Shown: in pieces, positions 16,513-23,456 of the stretch | How the letters are laid out: each line of letters opens with the position of its first letter | Position numbering within the stretch: the stretch's first letter is position 1 | Assembly: GCA_016715195.1 (NCBI GenBank) | Contig: JADKBB010000030.1 | Location: 1-29,583, forward strand | DNA length: 29,583 nucleotides | Reading direction: 5' to 3' | From: Candidatus Villigracilis proximus | GTDB lineage: Bacteria; Chloroflexota; Anaerolineae; Anaerolineales; Villigracilaceae | The notes under the pieces: generated by a model | Database searches by the model: none | The model's input: the letters and a program-made list of their open reading frames with translations, nothing else | Told to the model about the DNA's origin: nothing | Program-made: the position numbers and the translations under genes

Positions 16513-17340
16513 ATGAGCATTTGGTTTACTGAAGAATTACATCCATATTATCGCAAGGGAATTCGGATCAAGAAGATCCTGGCCGATGAACAAACCCAGT
16601 TTCAACATTTACAGATCGTTGAAACTGAGTTTTTCGGCAAAGCCATGATCCTTGATGGAATTATCCAACTTACCGAGCGTGACAATATTGGCTATCATGA
16701 AATGATCGTGCATGTGCCCATGCTGGCTGTTGGAAAGCCGAAGAGAGTTTTGATCGTGGGCGGCGGTGACGGCGGTTCTTTGCAGCAGGTGTTGCGATAT
16801 CCCTCCGTCGAAGAGGCCGTCGTCTGTGAGTTGGATCAGCGTGTTGTGGATCTCTCACGCGAGCACTTCGCATCTTTCGGCGACCCGTGGGCTGATCCAC
16901 GTGCCACATTATTAGTCCGCGATGCTTTTGGCTTTCTCGAAGAAAACCCCGGTCAATTTGATGTCATCATCTCAGACACGACTGACCCGATTGGCATGGC
17001 AGAGCGTTTATTCTCTGACGAATTTTACAAGCTCATGGTGCGCGCGTTGACTCCCGGTGGAGCCGCTGCCACGCAATGTGAACAGCCTTTCTTTGATACT
17101 GAGTTGATCAAGCAGATCTACAAATCAGCCAAAATGCTGACGAAGAATCCCGCGTATTACTATGCCAATATCCCGACCTACCCCGGCGGGGGAATTGGTT
17201 TCATGTACGTTTCCGATACACCGTGGGAAAATGGTCTGAAAACTCCATTGCCGCCCGGGGTGAATAATTATATTAATCCTGAAGTCCACCAGGCGGCGTT
17301 CGCGCTGCCCGAGTTTTTCAGGCGGGAACTATACGGATAA
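16513..17340 (+). CDS. speE: Spermidine synthase
   Basis: It transfers the aminopropyl group from decarboxylated SAM to putrescine. The protein has 275 residues, the normal size. IWFTEELHPYYRKGIRIKKI is a small N-terminal beta domain of the polyamine synthase family. RVLIVGGGDGGSLQQVL is the nucleotide-binding glycine-rich loop, VVCELD binds the ribose, and IISDTTDPIG has the catalytic Asp (often DSSDP or DSTDP in relatives). YYANIPTYPGGGIGFM completes the family pattern. It directly follows speH, so the two last steps of spermidine synthesis are made together. No putrescine-forming gene is in the window. Confidence 0.96.
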   Translation: MSIWFTEELHPYYRKGIRIKKILADEQTQFQHLQIVETEFFGKAMILDGIIQLTERDNIGYHEMIVHVPMLAVGKPKRVLIVGGGDGGSLQQVLRYPSVEEAVVCELDQRVVDLSREHFASFGDPWADPRATLLVRDAFGFLEENPGQFDVIISDTTDPIGMAERLFSDEFYKLMVRALTPGGAAATQCEQPFFDTELIKQIYKSAKMLTKNPAYYYANIPTYPGGGIGFMYVSDTPWENGLKTPLPPGVNNYINPEVHQAAFALPEFFRRELYG

Positions 17341-17380
17341 ATAAAAACTTCGAGTTCATTATGAACTCGAAGTTTTTATT
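17341..17380. terminator. Bidirectional terminator between speE and hxlR
   Basis: A perfect 19-nt inverted repeat (17341-17359 with 17361-17379) surrounds a single central base. A-runs on one side and T-runs on the other let it act on both converging transcripts. Confidence 0.92.
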
Positions 17381-17390
17381 TAACAAAAAA

Positions 17391-17795
17391 TTATCGTGTT
17401 TCTGTCAGTATCAGCGCGTAGGGGTCTTCGCGCACTTCATAGGTTTCTCTTGCCTTTTGCACGGCTTCTGCATTTTTCTCTGCCCACGCGCCGAGCATGG
17501 ATATGGGTTCCATTAACTCTTTTCCAATGGGGGTGAGGGTGTATTCCACCATCGGCGGGACAACGGGATAGACCTTGCGGTTGATAATTCCGTTTTGTTC
17601 AAGTTTACGCAGAGTTTGTGCGAGCATTTTTTTTGAGATGCCGCCGATCTCGCGCAGCATGCGGTTGTGACGGTTGATGCCGCGTGCGATGGAAACGAGT
17701 ACCAGTGTGGCCCATTTGTCGGCGATGATCTCAAGGGTCTGCCGTGAGGGGCACATTTCGTTTAATACATTGGGCGGGTATTTTTGTGTTTGCAT
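17391..17795 (-). CDS. HxlR-family winged-helix transcription regulator
   Basis: The 134-residue protein has the HxlR pattern CPSRQTLEIIADKWATLVL near the N-terminus. The recognition helix region follows (FR-like REIGGISKKMLAQTLRKLE), then the wing NRKVYPVVPPMVEYTLTPIG and the dimerisation helix LGAWAEKNAEAV. The N-terminal Cys could sense thiol stress or aldehydes, as in HypR or HxlR, but this is inference. It is divergent from two small proteins (a monooxygenase-fold protein and a SnoaL-like protein). Divergent target genes are usual for the family, so it may control them. Confidence 0.92.
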   Translation of the reverse strand: MQTQKYPPNVLNEMCPSRQTLEIIADKWATLVLVSIARGINRHNRMLREIGGISKKMLAQTLRKLEQNGIINRKVYPVVPPMVEYTLTPIGKELMEPISMLGAWAEKNAEAVQKARETYEVREDPYALILTETR

Positions 17796-17820
17796 GGTTA
17801 CCTTTGGGTACCCTGGTTAC
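17796..17820. promoter_or_regulatory. Candidate HxlR operator
   Basis: GGTTACC (17796-17802), the palindrome GGGTACCC (17806-17813) and GGTTAC (17815-17820) are packed immediately upstream of the hxlR start codon. HxlR proteins typically bind GTAC-centred or GGTTAC-type repeats and repress themselves and the divergent gene. Confidence 0.45.
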
Positions 17821-17894
17821 TAAAAAGTGCGTTCTATGAAGAAAGCCTGACTACGAATAAGATGGGATTATATCTGAATAACGGAGTTGAGCAC

Positions 17895-18221
17895 ATGCAC
17901 ATGCGGGTCGTATCCATGCAAATTAAACAGGAGCTGGTGGAGGGGTTCAAGTCTGCTTCCACGGCCGGGATCGAGAAGCTGCTAAACGAACCGGGTGTGG
18001 TCAGCACGGCATTGCTGCAGCAGGTGAATTTTCCGTCTCACTTTTTCTTTATCGAAGTGTACACGAGTCTTGATGCCTACAATGAGCATTTGAAATCCGA
18101 ATGTTATTTGGATTGGCAGAAGCAGGTTGGGCTGTTGCTTGATGAGGCGGCGGTTTCTATGGAGTATGCCCCGATCTATCCGCCAGAGGATGCCTGGGTT
18201 CATGAACCAGCTCAAAGTTAG
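17895..18221 (+). CDS. Antibiotic-biosynthesis-monooxygenase-fold (ABM) protein
   Basis: The protein has 108 residues, and its length and pattern fit a dimeric alpha+beta barrel. MRVVSMQIKQELVEGFKSA gives the first strand and helix, FFFIEVYTSLDAYNEHLKSE the core ABM pattern, and a DWQKQVGLLLDEAA helix follows. Members are small cofactor-free oxygenases or stress proteins, and the substrate is unknown. The start at 17895 has CGGAG about 8 nt before it; longer frames from 17784 or 17862 overlap the operator or lack a ribosome site. It is divergent from hxlR and probably regulated by it. Confidence 0.75.
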   Translation: MHMRVVSMQIKQELVEGFKSASTAGIEKLLNEPGVVSTALLQQVNFPSHFFFIEVYTSLDAYNEHLKSECYLDWQKQVGLLLDEAAVSMEYAPIYPPEDAWVHEPAQS

Positions 18222-18333
18222 GAAAGATGCGCATCGGTGGTCAGGGACTGGGAGCTGTTTAGAAAAATGTCCGCTCAGGGCAGGCTTCCAGACTCTTTAA
18301 TTTTTAATACAAATCAAAACAGGAGAGAACAAA

Positions 18334-18771
18334 ATGGAACAGAAGGAAGTTGCTTTAAGTGTGTCGAAGGCCATTCTTAATGGAGAATGGGATAAGTTGT
18401 CTGGGATCTTGGCCGATGATTTTACCTATACCGGTGACGGGATGCATTTCAACAAACAGCAATATATTGATTTCATGAAAGGTATGAAATCTGCCTTTAG
18501 TAATATGAACATGGAGTTTACCCATGTCATCAGCGAAGGTGATATGGTCAGCATTCGTTTTATTACCACCAGCAAACACACCGGTAATTTTATGGGTGCG
18601 GCTGCCACCGGCAAGAATCTTGAAATTGGCGGTAACTTCATTCGCAAGATCAAAGGCGATAAGGTAATGCAGGAATGGCAGACCACCGACCTGCTTGGCA
18701 CGATGAGTCAGATGGGCGTTGGTACATTGCTAGGTTATGCCATTTTTGGGGTGTGGCTTAAGAAGAAGTAA
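18334..18771 (+). CDS. SnoaL-like / NTF2-fold protein
   Basis: This 145-residue protein has the NTF2 cone fold pattern. VSKAILNGEWDKLSGILADD is the first helices, YIDFMKGMKSAF the third, and the strands VSIRFITTSKHTG and IGGNFIRKIKGDKVMQEW are typical of SnoaL-type ester cyclases and related epimerases. The end, GTLLGYAIFGVWLKKK, is unusually hydrophobic and ends in Lys, so it may touch a membrane. The ribosome site is AGGAGAG. It follows the ABM gene by 112 nt and is probably cotranscribed. The function is unknown; the fold is fairly sure. Confidence 0.75.
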   Translation: MEQKEVALSVSKAILNGEWDKLSGILADDFTYTGDGMHFNKQQYIDFMKGMKSAFSNMNMEFTHVISEGDMVSIRFITTSKHTGNFMGAAATGKNLEIGGNFIRKIKGDKVMQEWQTTDLLGTMSQMGVGTLLGYAIFGVWLKKK

Positions 18772-18797
18772 AGAAGAGATTTTCTACGTTAATAAAA

Positions 18798-18835
18798 AAA
18801 ACTCCGAAGTCATTTGACTTCGGAGTTTTGCTTTT
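18798..18835. terminator. Terminator after the SnoaL-like gene and next to the E2 remnant
   Basis: AAAACTCCGAAGTCA (18798-18812) and TGACTTCGGAGTTTT (18815-18829) form a perfect 15-bp stem. Its core (TCCGAAGTC / GACTTCGGA) matches the E2 terminator at 19587-19619, so it probably belongs to the duplicated 3' end. Confidence 0.9.
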
Positions 18836-18836
18836 A

Positions 18837-18969
18837 CACCAACATTCTGACGGGATTTTCGAGGAAGCCTGCCACACCTATCTCGATGTTTTTTCGAGAG
18901 CGCTTGCATGAACTGCGCGGCTTCGGTTTCGTCGCTGACGCGATGATCTACGGAGATGGTGGCTTTCAT
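18837..18969 (-). pseudogene. Duplicated 3' end of the dihydrolipoamide acyltransferase (E2) gene
   Basis: This segment is a second copy of the last 37 codons of E2 (copy at 19627-19737). It reads MKATISVDHRVSDETEAAQF, against MKATISVDHRISDGAEAAQF in the full gene. A 25-nt insertion near 18880-18905 then shifts its frame, after which the final bases match again. It keeps the active-site His of the HxxxD motif but cannot be an enzyme alone. Its ATG overlaps the stop of the nucleotidyltransferase gene (ATGA). Similarity begins exactly at that ATG. Confidence 0.88.
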
Positions 18970-19412
18970 GACAACTGCTCAACATCGGCAATATCTTTGG
19001 TTCTACCGCTTGCTATTTTATTCTTCTTCAGGTTCTCTAAATCAATCACATTGACTTCAACACCATCGAAGTGATCAACAATTCGTAATTGATAACATTC
19101 CTCAAATTCAACGCCTGAAATGGAAGTGGTTATTTCCAGTCTTAACGGAGGAAAACCCATGCGAATGATTTTTGGCTTTTGCAGGAATAATTCAGGGTTT
19201 ATTTCGGGGGTTTCGAAGCCAAAGGCTTTCATGGTAGCGACAAGTTTTTGAGCATTATCAGGGTGAATGGCAACCCAGATATCCATATCTTCTGTGGCGC
19301 GGGAGTATCCGTGATAACCCACGGCATATCCCCCGATCAGCAGGTAGCGGACATCATGCTCTTTCAATAATTTCAAGAACTCTTTGAAGTCGGGCGGTAG
19401 CGTTAGATCCAT
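18966..19412 (-). CDS. Nucleotidyltransferase (MNT/AbiEii-like), possible toxin-antitoxin member
   Basis: The protein has 148 residues. YLLIGGYAVGYHGYSRATED followed by MDIWV is the polymerase-beta-type nucleotidyltransferase signature with GG and DxD metal ligands. The remainder, IRMGFPPLRLEITTSISG and VIDLENLKKNKIASGRTKD, is typical of small DUF6036/AbiEii-type proteins. Relatives are partners in toxin-antitoxin or abortive-infection modules and may adenylylate or pyrimidylylate a target. The start at 19412 fits the family; its 5' end overlaps the small upstream gene by 59 nt in another frame. The pair sits between two copies of the E2 3' end. Confidence 0.85.
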   Translation of the reverse strand: MDLTLPPDFKEFLKLLKEHDVRYLLIGGYAVGYHGYSRATEDMDIWVAIHPDNAQKLVATMKAFGFETPEINPELFLQKPKIIRMGFPPLRLEITTSISGVEFEECYQLRIVDHFDGVEVNVIDLENLKKNKIASGRTKDIADVEQLS

Positions 19413-19563
19413 AATTGATTCTCCGCAAAAGTTCCATGTGCTGCAGGCGTTCGAGCGGCGTTCTGGAAAGCCAATATTCCCTGTCCTGTTGGTCGGCTTC
19501 CTCAAAGGATGAAACAATTGAAAACGCTGTTTTATCTAGTTTAGGAAAATTATTTTCGTCCAT
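19354..19563 (-). CDS. Small partner protein of the nucleotidyltransferase
   Basis: This 69-residue protein has an acidic N-terminus and a conserved-looking core, REYWLSRTPLERLQHMELLR, then RINYGSNATARLQRVLEI. I know this pattern as a small companion encoded just upstream of nucleotidyltransferases of this type. It overlaps its neighbour by 59 nt, a sign of coupled translation. It could be an antitoxin-like or adaptor subunit, but the activity is not shown. No strong ribosome site is visible. Confidence 0.75.
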   Translation of the reverse strand: MDENNFPKLDKTAFSIVSSFEEADQQDREYWLSRTPLERLQHMELLRRINYGSNATARLQRVLEIIERA

Positions 19564-19583
19564 GGGTTAAGTATAGCATAAGC

Positions 19584-19619
19584 AAAAAACTTCCGAAGTC
19601 TCAAAGACTTCGGAAGTTT
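19584..19619 (-). terminator. Terminator of the E1-E1-E2 operon
   Basis: AAACTTCCGAAGTCT (19587-19601) and AGACTTCGGAAGTTT (19605-19619) form a perfect 15-bp stem with a 3-nt loop. Read on the minus strand it is followed by a run of T. It precedes the nucleotidyltransferase cassette, which therefore probably has its own promoter in 19564-19590. Confidence 0.9.
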
Positions 19620-19626
19620 GCATTTC

Positions 19627-20871
19627 TTACACCAACATTCTGACTGGATTTTCGAGGAAGCCTGCCAGCGCTTGCATGAACTGGGCGGCTTCGGCTCCGT
19701 CGCTGATGCGATGGTCTACGGAGATGGTGGCTTTCATTCTCCAGCCTGCTTTGATCTGACCGTTCTCGACCACAGGAATTTCTCTGGCTGAACTAATTGC
19801 CAAAATCCCAGCTTCGGGCGGGTTGACGATGGCGATGAATTCTTCGACATCGTACATGCCCAAATTGGAAGTGGAGAAGGTGGAGCCATCCACATCTTCG
19901 GGCTTGACCTTGCCTTCGCGGGCGCGGCCTGCCATGGCTTTGACTTCGCCCGAGATCTGGCGCAATGATTTCTGGTCGGTGTCTTTGACGACGACGGTCA
20001 TCAGTCCGCCGGGGACGGTGACTGCCACGCCGACGTTGACATGTCCGAACTGGATGATGTCGGTGCCTTTGAGAGTGGCGTTCAAGTTGGGGAATTGACG
20101 AAGTGACAATGCCACGCCTTTGAGAATAAAGTCATTGACCGATACTTTTTCGTTATCGGGCAAATACGCATTGACCTGCTTGCGCATGTCCATCAACGCA
20201 TCCATTTTGAATTCGTGAGTCACATAGAAGTGCGGGATGGTGGTCTTGGATTCGACGAGGCGACGGCCGATTGCCTGACGTAATTTTGTTGTAGCGATCA
20301 CTTTGTCGTCATGCGAGACGATGACCGCGGACGATGGACCACTGACAACGGGCTGACTGCTGACAGCTGACGGCTGTCCACTCGAAAGCGCTGCTTCAAT
20401 ATCCTTGCGGACAATGCGTCCACCGGGGCCGGTGCCTTGCACGTGAGACAGGTCAACTTTGTTGTCGCTGGCAATTTTCTTCGCGATGGGCGAAGCTTTG
20501 ACAGGACCAGATTCAACGGGAGCAGATGCTTGGGCAACAGGAGCAGTTACCGGCGCGGATTGAGGCGCAGGCTTTTCATCCACAGACTTTTGACCTTCGA
20601 CCTTCGACGGGCGACAGCGAGTCCACTTTTTACCCGCCGCACCCACGATCGCAATCGGCGCGTTGACAGGAACCATCGTGCCCTGGTCAACAATCAGTTG
20701 TAGAACAACGCCGCTCGCGGAAGATTCAACTTCGACGGTGGCTTTGTCGGTTTCGATTTCGGCGAGCACGTCGCCTTTGTTGATGGTCTCGCCAACTTGT
20801 TTCACCCAGCGGACGAGCAAACCCTCGGCCATATCGAAGCCGAGCTTGGGCATGGAAATTGTTTCAGCCAT
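19627..20871 (-). CDS. Dihydrolipoamide acyltransferase (E2) of a 2-oxoacid dehydrogenase complex
   Basis: This 414-residue core enzyme moves acyl groups from E1 to CoA. Residues 1-80 are one lipoyl domain with the lipoylated Lys in EIETDKATVEVES. Residues 130-165 are the E3-binding domain (SPIAKKIASDNKVDLSHVQG, TGPGGRIVRKDIE). Residues 190-414 are the catalytic domain with TTIPHFYVTHEFK and the active-site SVDHRISDGAEAA. Two interdomain linkers are odd: KKWTRCRPSKVEGQKS and SGQPSAVSSQPVVSGPSSAV are encoded by DNA resembling the dispersed intergenic repeats. The start overlaps the E1 beta stop by one base. The substrate (pyruvate, branched-chain acid or acetoin) cannot be fixed. Confidence 0.93.
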   Translation of the reverse strand: MAETISMPKLGFDMAEGLLVRWVKQVGETINKGDVLAEIETDKATVEVESSASGVVLQLIVDQGTMVPVNAPIAIVGAAGKKWTRCRPSKVEGQKSVDEKPAPQSAPVTAPVAQASAPVESGPVKASPIAKKIASDNKVDLSHVQGTGPGGRIVRKDIEAALSSGQPSAVSSQPVVSGPSSAVIVSHDDKVIATTKLRQAIGRRLVESKTTIPHFYVTHEFKMDALMDMRKQVNAYLPDNEKVSVNDFILKGVALSLRQFPNLNATLKGTDIIQFGHVNVGVAVTVPGGLMTVVVKDTDQKSLRQISGEVKAMAGRAREGKVKPEDVDGSTFSTSNLGMYDVEEFIAIVNPPEAGILAISSAREIPVVENGQIKAGWRMKATISVDHRISDGAEAAQFMQALAGFLENPVRMLV

Positions 20872-21845
20872 TATTTCAAAACCTCCTTGACCGCAGCGAC
20901 GATGTCAGCCACCTGCGGGAGCGCGGCTTGTTCGAGCGTGCGGTTGTAGGGGAGCGGGACTTCTTTTTGCGCCACACGGATGATCGGCGCATCAACGTAA
21001 TCAAAAGCTTCTTCGTAAATGCGGCTGACGATCTCGGAGCCGACGCCGTAGGATTTCCAGCCTTCTTCGACGACGATGGCGCGATTTGTTTTCTTGAACG
21101 ACTCGATGATGGGTTCCATATCGAGCGGGCGCAGGGTGCGCAGGTCAACGACTTCAACATCGATGCCTTCTTTTGCAAGTTCTTCAGCGGCCTTCATCGA
21201 AAGCTCAAGACCTTTGCAGTATGTAACAATGGTCACATCTTTGCCAGCGCGCTGCACTTTGGATTTTCCGATCGGGATGGTGTACTCGCCCTCAGGCACT
21301 TCACCGCGGACTTGGTACATGGTGGCGTGCTCGATGAAAAGCACCGGATCATTCGACCTGATAGCTGATTTCAAAAGACCCTTGGCATCTTCCGGCGTTC
21401 CAGGGCTGACGACTTTCAGGCCGGGGAAGTGCGCGAAGATGGCATCGGGAGTCTGTGAGTGGGTCGCGCCAAGCTGACGTCCGCCGCCGCCGACAGCACG
21501 AATGACCATCGGTAAAGTGAACTGTCCGCCAAACATATAGTGAAGTTTGGGAGCCTGATTGACAATGTAATCCATTGCAGAGAAACCAAAGTTGATGGTC
21601 ATCAATTCTGCAATCGGGCGTTGACCAACCATCGCCGCGCCGATCGCGCCGCCGATGATGGCGTTTTCCGCGATGGGTGTATCTTTGACACGCGCCGCGC
21701 CGTATTTATCGAAAAAGCCTTTGGTCACGGCATACGTGCCGCCCCAAACGCCGACCTCTTCACCCATAATAAATACCTTGGGGTCGCGGTCCATTTCTTC
21801 CATAAGAGCTTGCGAGATCGCCTCGCGCATTGTAATTTTAGCCAT
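20871..21845 (-). CDS. 2-oxoacid dehydrogenase E1 component, beta subunit
   Basis: This is the 324-residue thiamine-diphosphate E1 beta subunit. MREAISQALMEEMDRD, VFIMGEEVGVWGGTYAVTKG and the TPIAENAIIGGAIGAAM region are conserved. FGGQFTLPMVIRAVGGGGRQ, GATHSQTPDAIFAHFPGLKV and the C-terminal transketolase domain (VVDLRTLRPLD, VVEEGWKSYG) complete the family. It pairs with the alpha subunit upstream to decarboxylate the 2-oxoacid and load the E2 lipoyl group. It ends one base into the E2 start codon (TAATG), so translation is coupled. Confidence 0.96.
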   Translation of the reverse strand: MAKITMREAISQALMEEMDRDPKVFIMGEEVGVWGGTYAVTKGFFDKYGAARVKDTPIAENAIIGGAIGAAMVGQRPIAELMTINFGFSAMDYIVNQAPKLHYMFGGQFTLPMVIRAVGGGGRQLGATHSQTPDAIFAHFPGLKVVSPGTPEDAKGLLKSAIRSNDPVLFIEHATMYQVRGEVPEGEYTIPIGKSKVQRAGKDVTIVTYCKGLELSMKAAEELAKEGIDVEVVDLRTLRPLDMEPIIESFKKTNRAIVVEEGWKSYGVGSEIVSRIYEEAFDYVDAPIIRVAQKEVPLPYNRTLEQAALPQVADIVAAVKEVLK

Positions 21846-21866
21846 GTGTATCCTCGTGTTACTCAG

Positions 21867-21921
21867 ATGACCACTGACGATAGACCATTGACCACGGTCT
21901 GTCGTTCATTGTCCATCGTCT
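21867..21921. repeat. Dispersed GACCA/TTGACCAC-type repeat between E1 alpha and E1 beta
   Basis: Short alternating units (ACCACTGACGATAGACC, then ATTGACCACGG, then CATTGTCCATCGTC) fill the 74-nt gap. They resemble the sequence in the E2 linker near 20329-20379, which shares ACGATGGACCACTGAC. Translated, they give the spurious TTDDRPLTT-type peptides often seen in Chloroflexota annotations. Confidence 0.65.
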
Positions 21922-22876
21922 AATCAGCGTAAATATCCGTGTACAACTCTTCCATCGCAGGTTCGGGACTTGCCTCGGCGAATTCAACGGCCTTTGCAAC
22001 TTCCTCTTCCACGCGTGCTTCGATTTCATCCAAAGCCTTGCGGGTCGCGATCTTCTTATCAAGCAATTGCTTGTTGAAAATACCGATCGGGTCGTTCTCC
22101 TGCCATTTCTTTACTTCTTCTGCTTTGCGATAACGTTCAGGGTCGCCCATGGAATGTCCACGGAAGCGATAGGTATCAATTTCAAGCAGATAAGGCTGGC
22201 TTTCCTTGCGAACAAACTCAAGCGCTTCCTTTGCGGCTTCGTAAACTTTCATCACGTCCATGCCGTCCACTTGACCGTTCTTCATACCGTAGCCTTCAGC
22301 TTTCTGGCGGATCTCGGTCACAGCGGAAGCACGTTCCACGGTAGTGCCCATGCCATACTGATTATTTTCGCAAACCCACAATACACGCAAATTCCAGGTC
22401 TTGGCAATATTTAATGCTTCATGAAAATAACCGATGTTGGTCGCGCCGTCACCGAACATACAAATGGTGATGTTATCGTTGCCAGCGTACTGGTCACCGA
22501 TCGCAAAACCCGAAGCGATGGGGAGGTGACCGCCGACGATGGCATGTCCGCCCCACATATTTTTGGAAGTATCCGCCATATGCATTGAGCCGCCCTTACC
22601 TTTGGACATGCCCGTGGCTTTCCCGAGTAATTCCGCCATTACTTCATTGGCTGAAATGCCGCAGTTCAACGCCACGCCATGGTCACGATATGCAGTAATC
22701 ACACGATCGCGCGGCTCACGGGCCGCGATCAAACCCGTCGAAACAGCTTCCTGCCCGATATACAGGTGCATGAAACCACCTATTTTTCCCTGTTGGTACA
22801 GTTCCGCACCGCGTTCTTCCAGGCGGCGGATCAGCACCATCTGATAATACAAATCTATCTGTTGTTCTTTCTTCAT
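21920..22876 (-). CDS. 2-oxoacid dehydrogenase E1 component, alpha subunit
   Basis: This 318-residue subunit binds thiamine diphosphate and decarboxylates the substrate. YYQMVLIRRLEERGAELYQQ, FMHLYIGQEAVSTGL and YRDHGVALNCG are standard. The TPP motif runs from GDGATNIGYFHEALNIAKTW to NN in CENNQYGMGT. YRFRGHSMGDPERYR is the phosphorylation-loop region of the family. I start at Met 22876 because GGAG lies about 10 nt upstream; the longer frame from 22909 has no ribosome site. It heads a three-gene operon with E1 beta and E2. No E3 (lipoamide dehydrogenase) gene is present here. Confidence 0.96.
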   Translation of the reverse strand: MKKEQQIDLYYQMVLIRRLEERGAELYQQGKIGGFMHLYIGQEAVSTGLIAAREPRDRVITAYRDHGVALNCGISANEVMAELLGKATGMSKGKGGSMHMADTSKNMWGGHAIVGGHLPIASGFAIGDQYAGNDNITICMFGDGATNIGYFHEALNIAKTWNLRVLWVCENNQYGMGTTVERASAVTEIRQKAEGYGMKNGQVDGMDVMKVYEAAKEALEFVRKESQPYLLEIDTYRFRGHSMGDPERYRKAEEVKKWQENDPIGIFNKQLLDKKIATRKALDEIEARVEEEVAKAVEFAEASPEPAMEELYTDIYAD

Positions 22877-22999
22877 TGTATGGAAACTCCAATAAGATGT
22901 ATGGCGCACGCCTCAAAGGCGCAGCGTAATTAATTTGATTCTTAGGAAAACAACACCAAAAACCTGCCGGCGTTGTGATTCATGTAAACCGAATCGGGG

Positions 23000-23028
23000 A
23001 TTATATCAGAGAAAATTTCTCCTAATTC
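23000..23028 (-). promoter_or_regulatory. Candidate promoter of the E1-E1-E2 operon
   Basis: On the minus strand TGATATAAT (a perfect -10 with extended TGn) occurs at 23008-23000. The -35 region 17-18 bp upstream is poor (GAATTA/AGAATT), as is usual with extended -10 promoters. The leader would be about 115 nt. Confidence 0.5.
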
Positions 23029-23114
23029 TTAATTTGATAGCAATTGAAAGTTATCAACCAGATACCGCTTTCTTTTTATTATCTTATCAATCAAGTCCTC
23101 CCCCAAGTGGACTA

Positions 23115-23159
23115 GTTATACATCCCCCAGTTGGCGGATGTAGCTGGAGGATGTATAAC
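23115..23159. repeat. Large imperfect hairpin in the 22.9-23.2 kb gap
   Basis: GTTATACATCCCCCAG (23115-23130) pairs with CTGGAGGATGTATAAC (23144-23159), with one mismatch in 16, around a 13-nt loop. No T-run follows. It may be an operator, a palindromic repeat of the kind REP transposases mobilise, or part of the leader of the small membrane protein. The rest of the 300-nt gap holds the promoter candidate for the minus-strand operon and no gene. Confidence 0.6.
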
Positions 23160-23210
23160 ATAAGATAAACCAGAATTTGAACAAAATCTAATTATCACCA
23201 GGAGAAAAAC

Positions 23211-23387
23211 ATGAATCTGAAACTCACCCCGCCCAAGGAAGTTACTTTCTGGATCGCTGTCGCTTTAGGTTTGCTTGCATTATTCAGTGAACTCGGCACT
23301 TTTACCCTGCTTCCAATCGCAGCTTTTTGGCTTTTATTCATCGGCTTTGCTTTGCTGGTGGTCGCTCTTTTGGTCAAAGGTCTCTAA
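23211..23387 (+). CDS. Small two-helix membrane protein (58 residues)
   Basis: The frame encodes 58 residues starting MNLKLTPPKEVTFWIAVALG. Two hydrophobic stretches, WIAVALGLLALFSEL and LPIAAFWLLFIGFALLVVAL, are separated by a short polar turn, and the end is KGL. A good ribosome site (CCAGGAGA) stands before the ATG, and a terminator follows 24 nt after the stop. I recognise no family; it looks like a short hydrophobic protein of a helical-hairpin type. Confidence 0.8.
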   Translation: MNLKLTPPKEVTFWIAVALGLLALFSELGTFTLLPIAAFWLLFIGFALLVVALLVKGL

Positions 23388-23410
23388 TCTTCATCACTGA
23401 CGAATTATTA

Positions 23411-23440
23411 CCTCTCCGCGGAAACGCGGGGAGGTTTTTT
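23411..23440 (+). terminator. Intrinsic terminator of the small membrane protein
   Basis: CCTCTCCGCG (23411-23420) and CGCGGGGAGG (23425-23434) enclose a GAAA tetraloop, with one G-T pair, and are followed by six T. Confidence 0.93.
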
Positions 23441-23444
23441 AAGT

Positions 23445-23450
23445 TACAAT
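23445..23450 (+). promoter_or_regulatory. Possible -10 box for a leaderless HEAT-repeat gene transcript
   Basis: TACAAT ends 6 nt before the ATG at 23457, and no Shine-Dalgarno sequence is present. Initiation about 7 nt downstream of the -10 would fall on the start codon. No good -35 is visible, since the previous terminator occupies that place. Confidence 0.3.
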
Positions 23451-23456
23451 AAAAAT

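Noticed and set aside
21540..21923. Plus-strand frame ending in MTTDDRPLTT-like peptide
   Set aside because: Antisense to E1 beta and running into the dispersed repeat; such peptides are artefacts of repeat translation.
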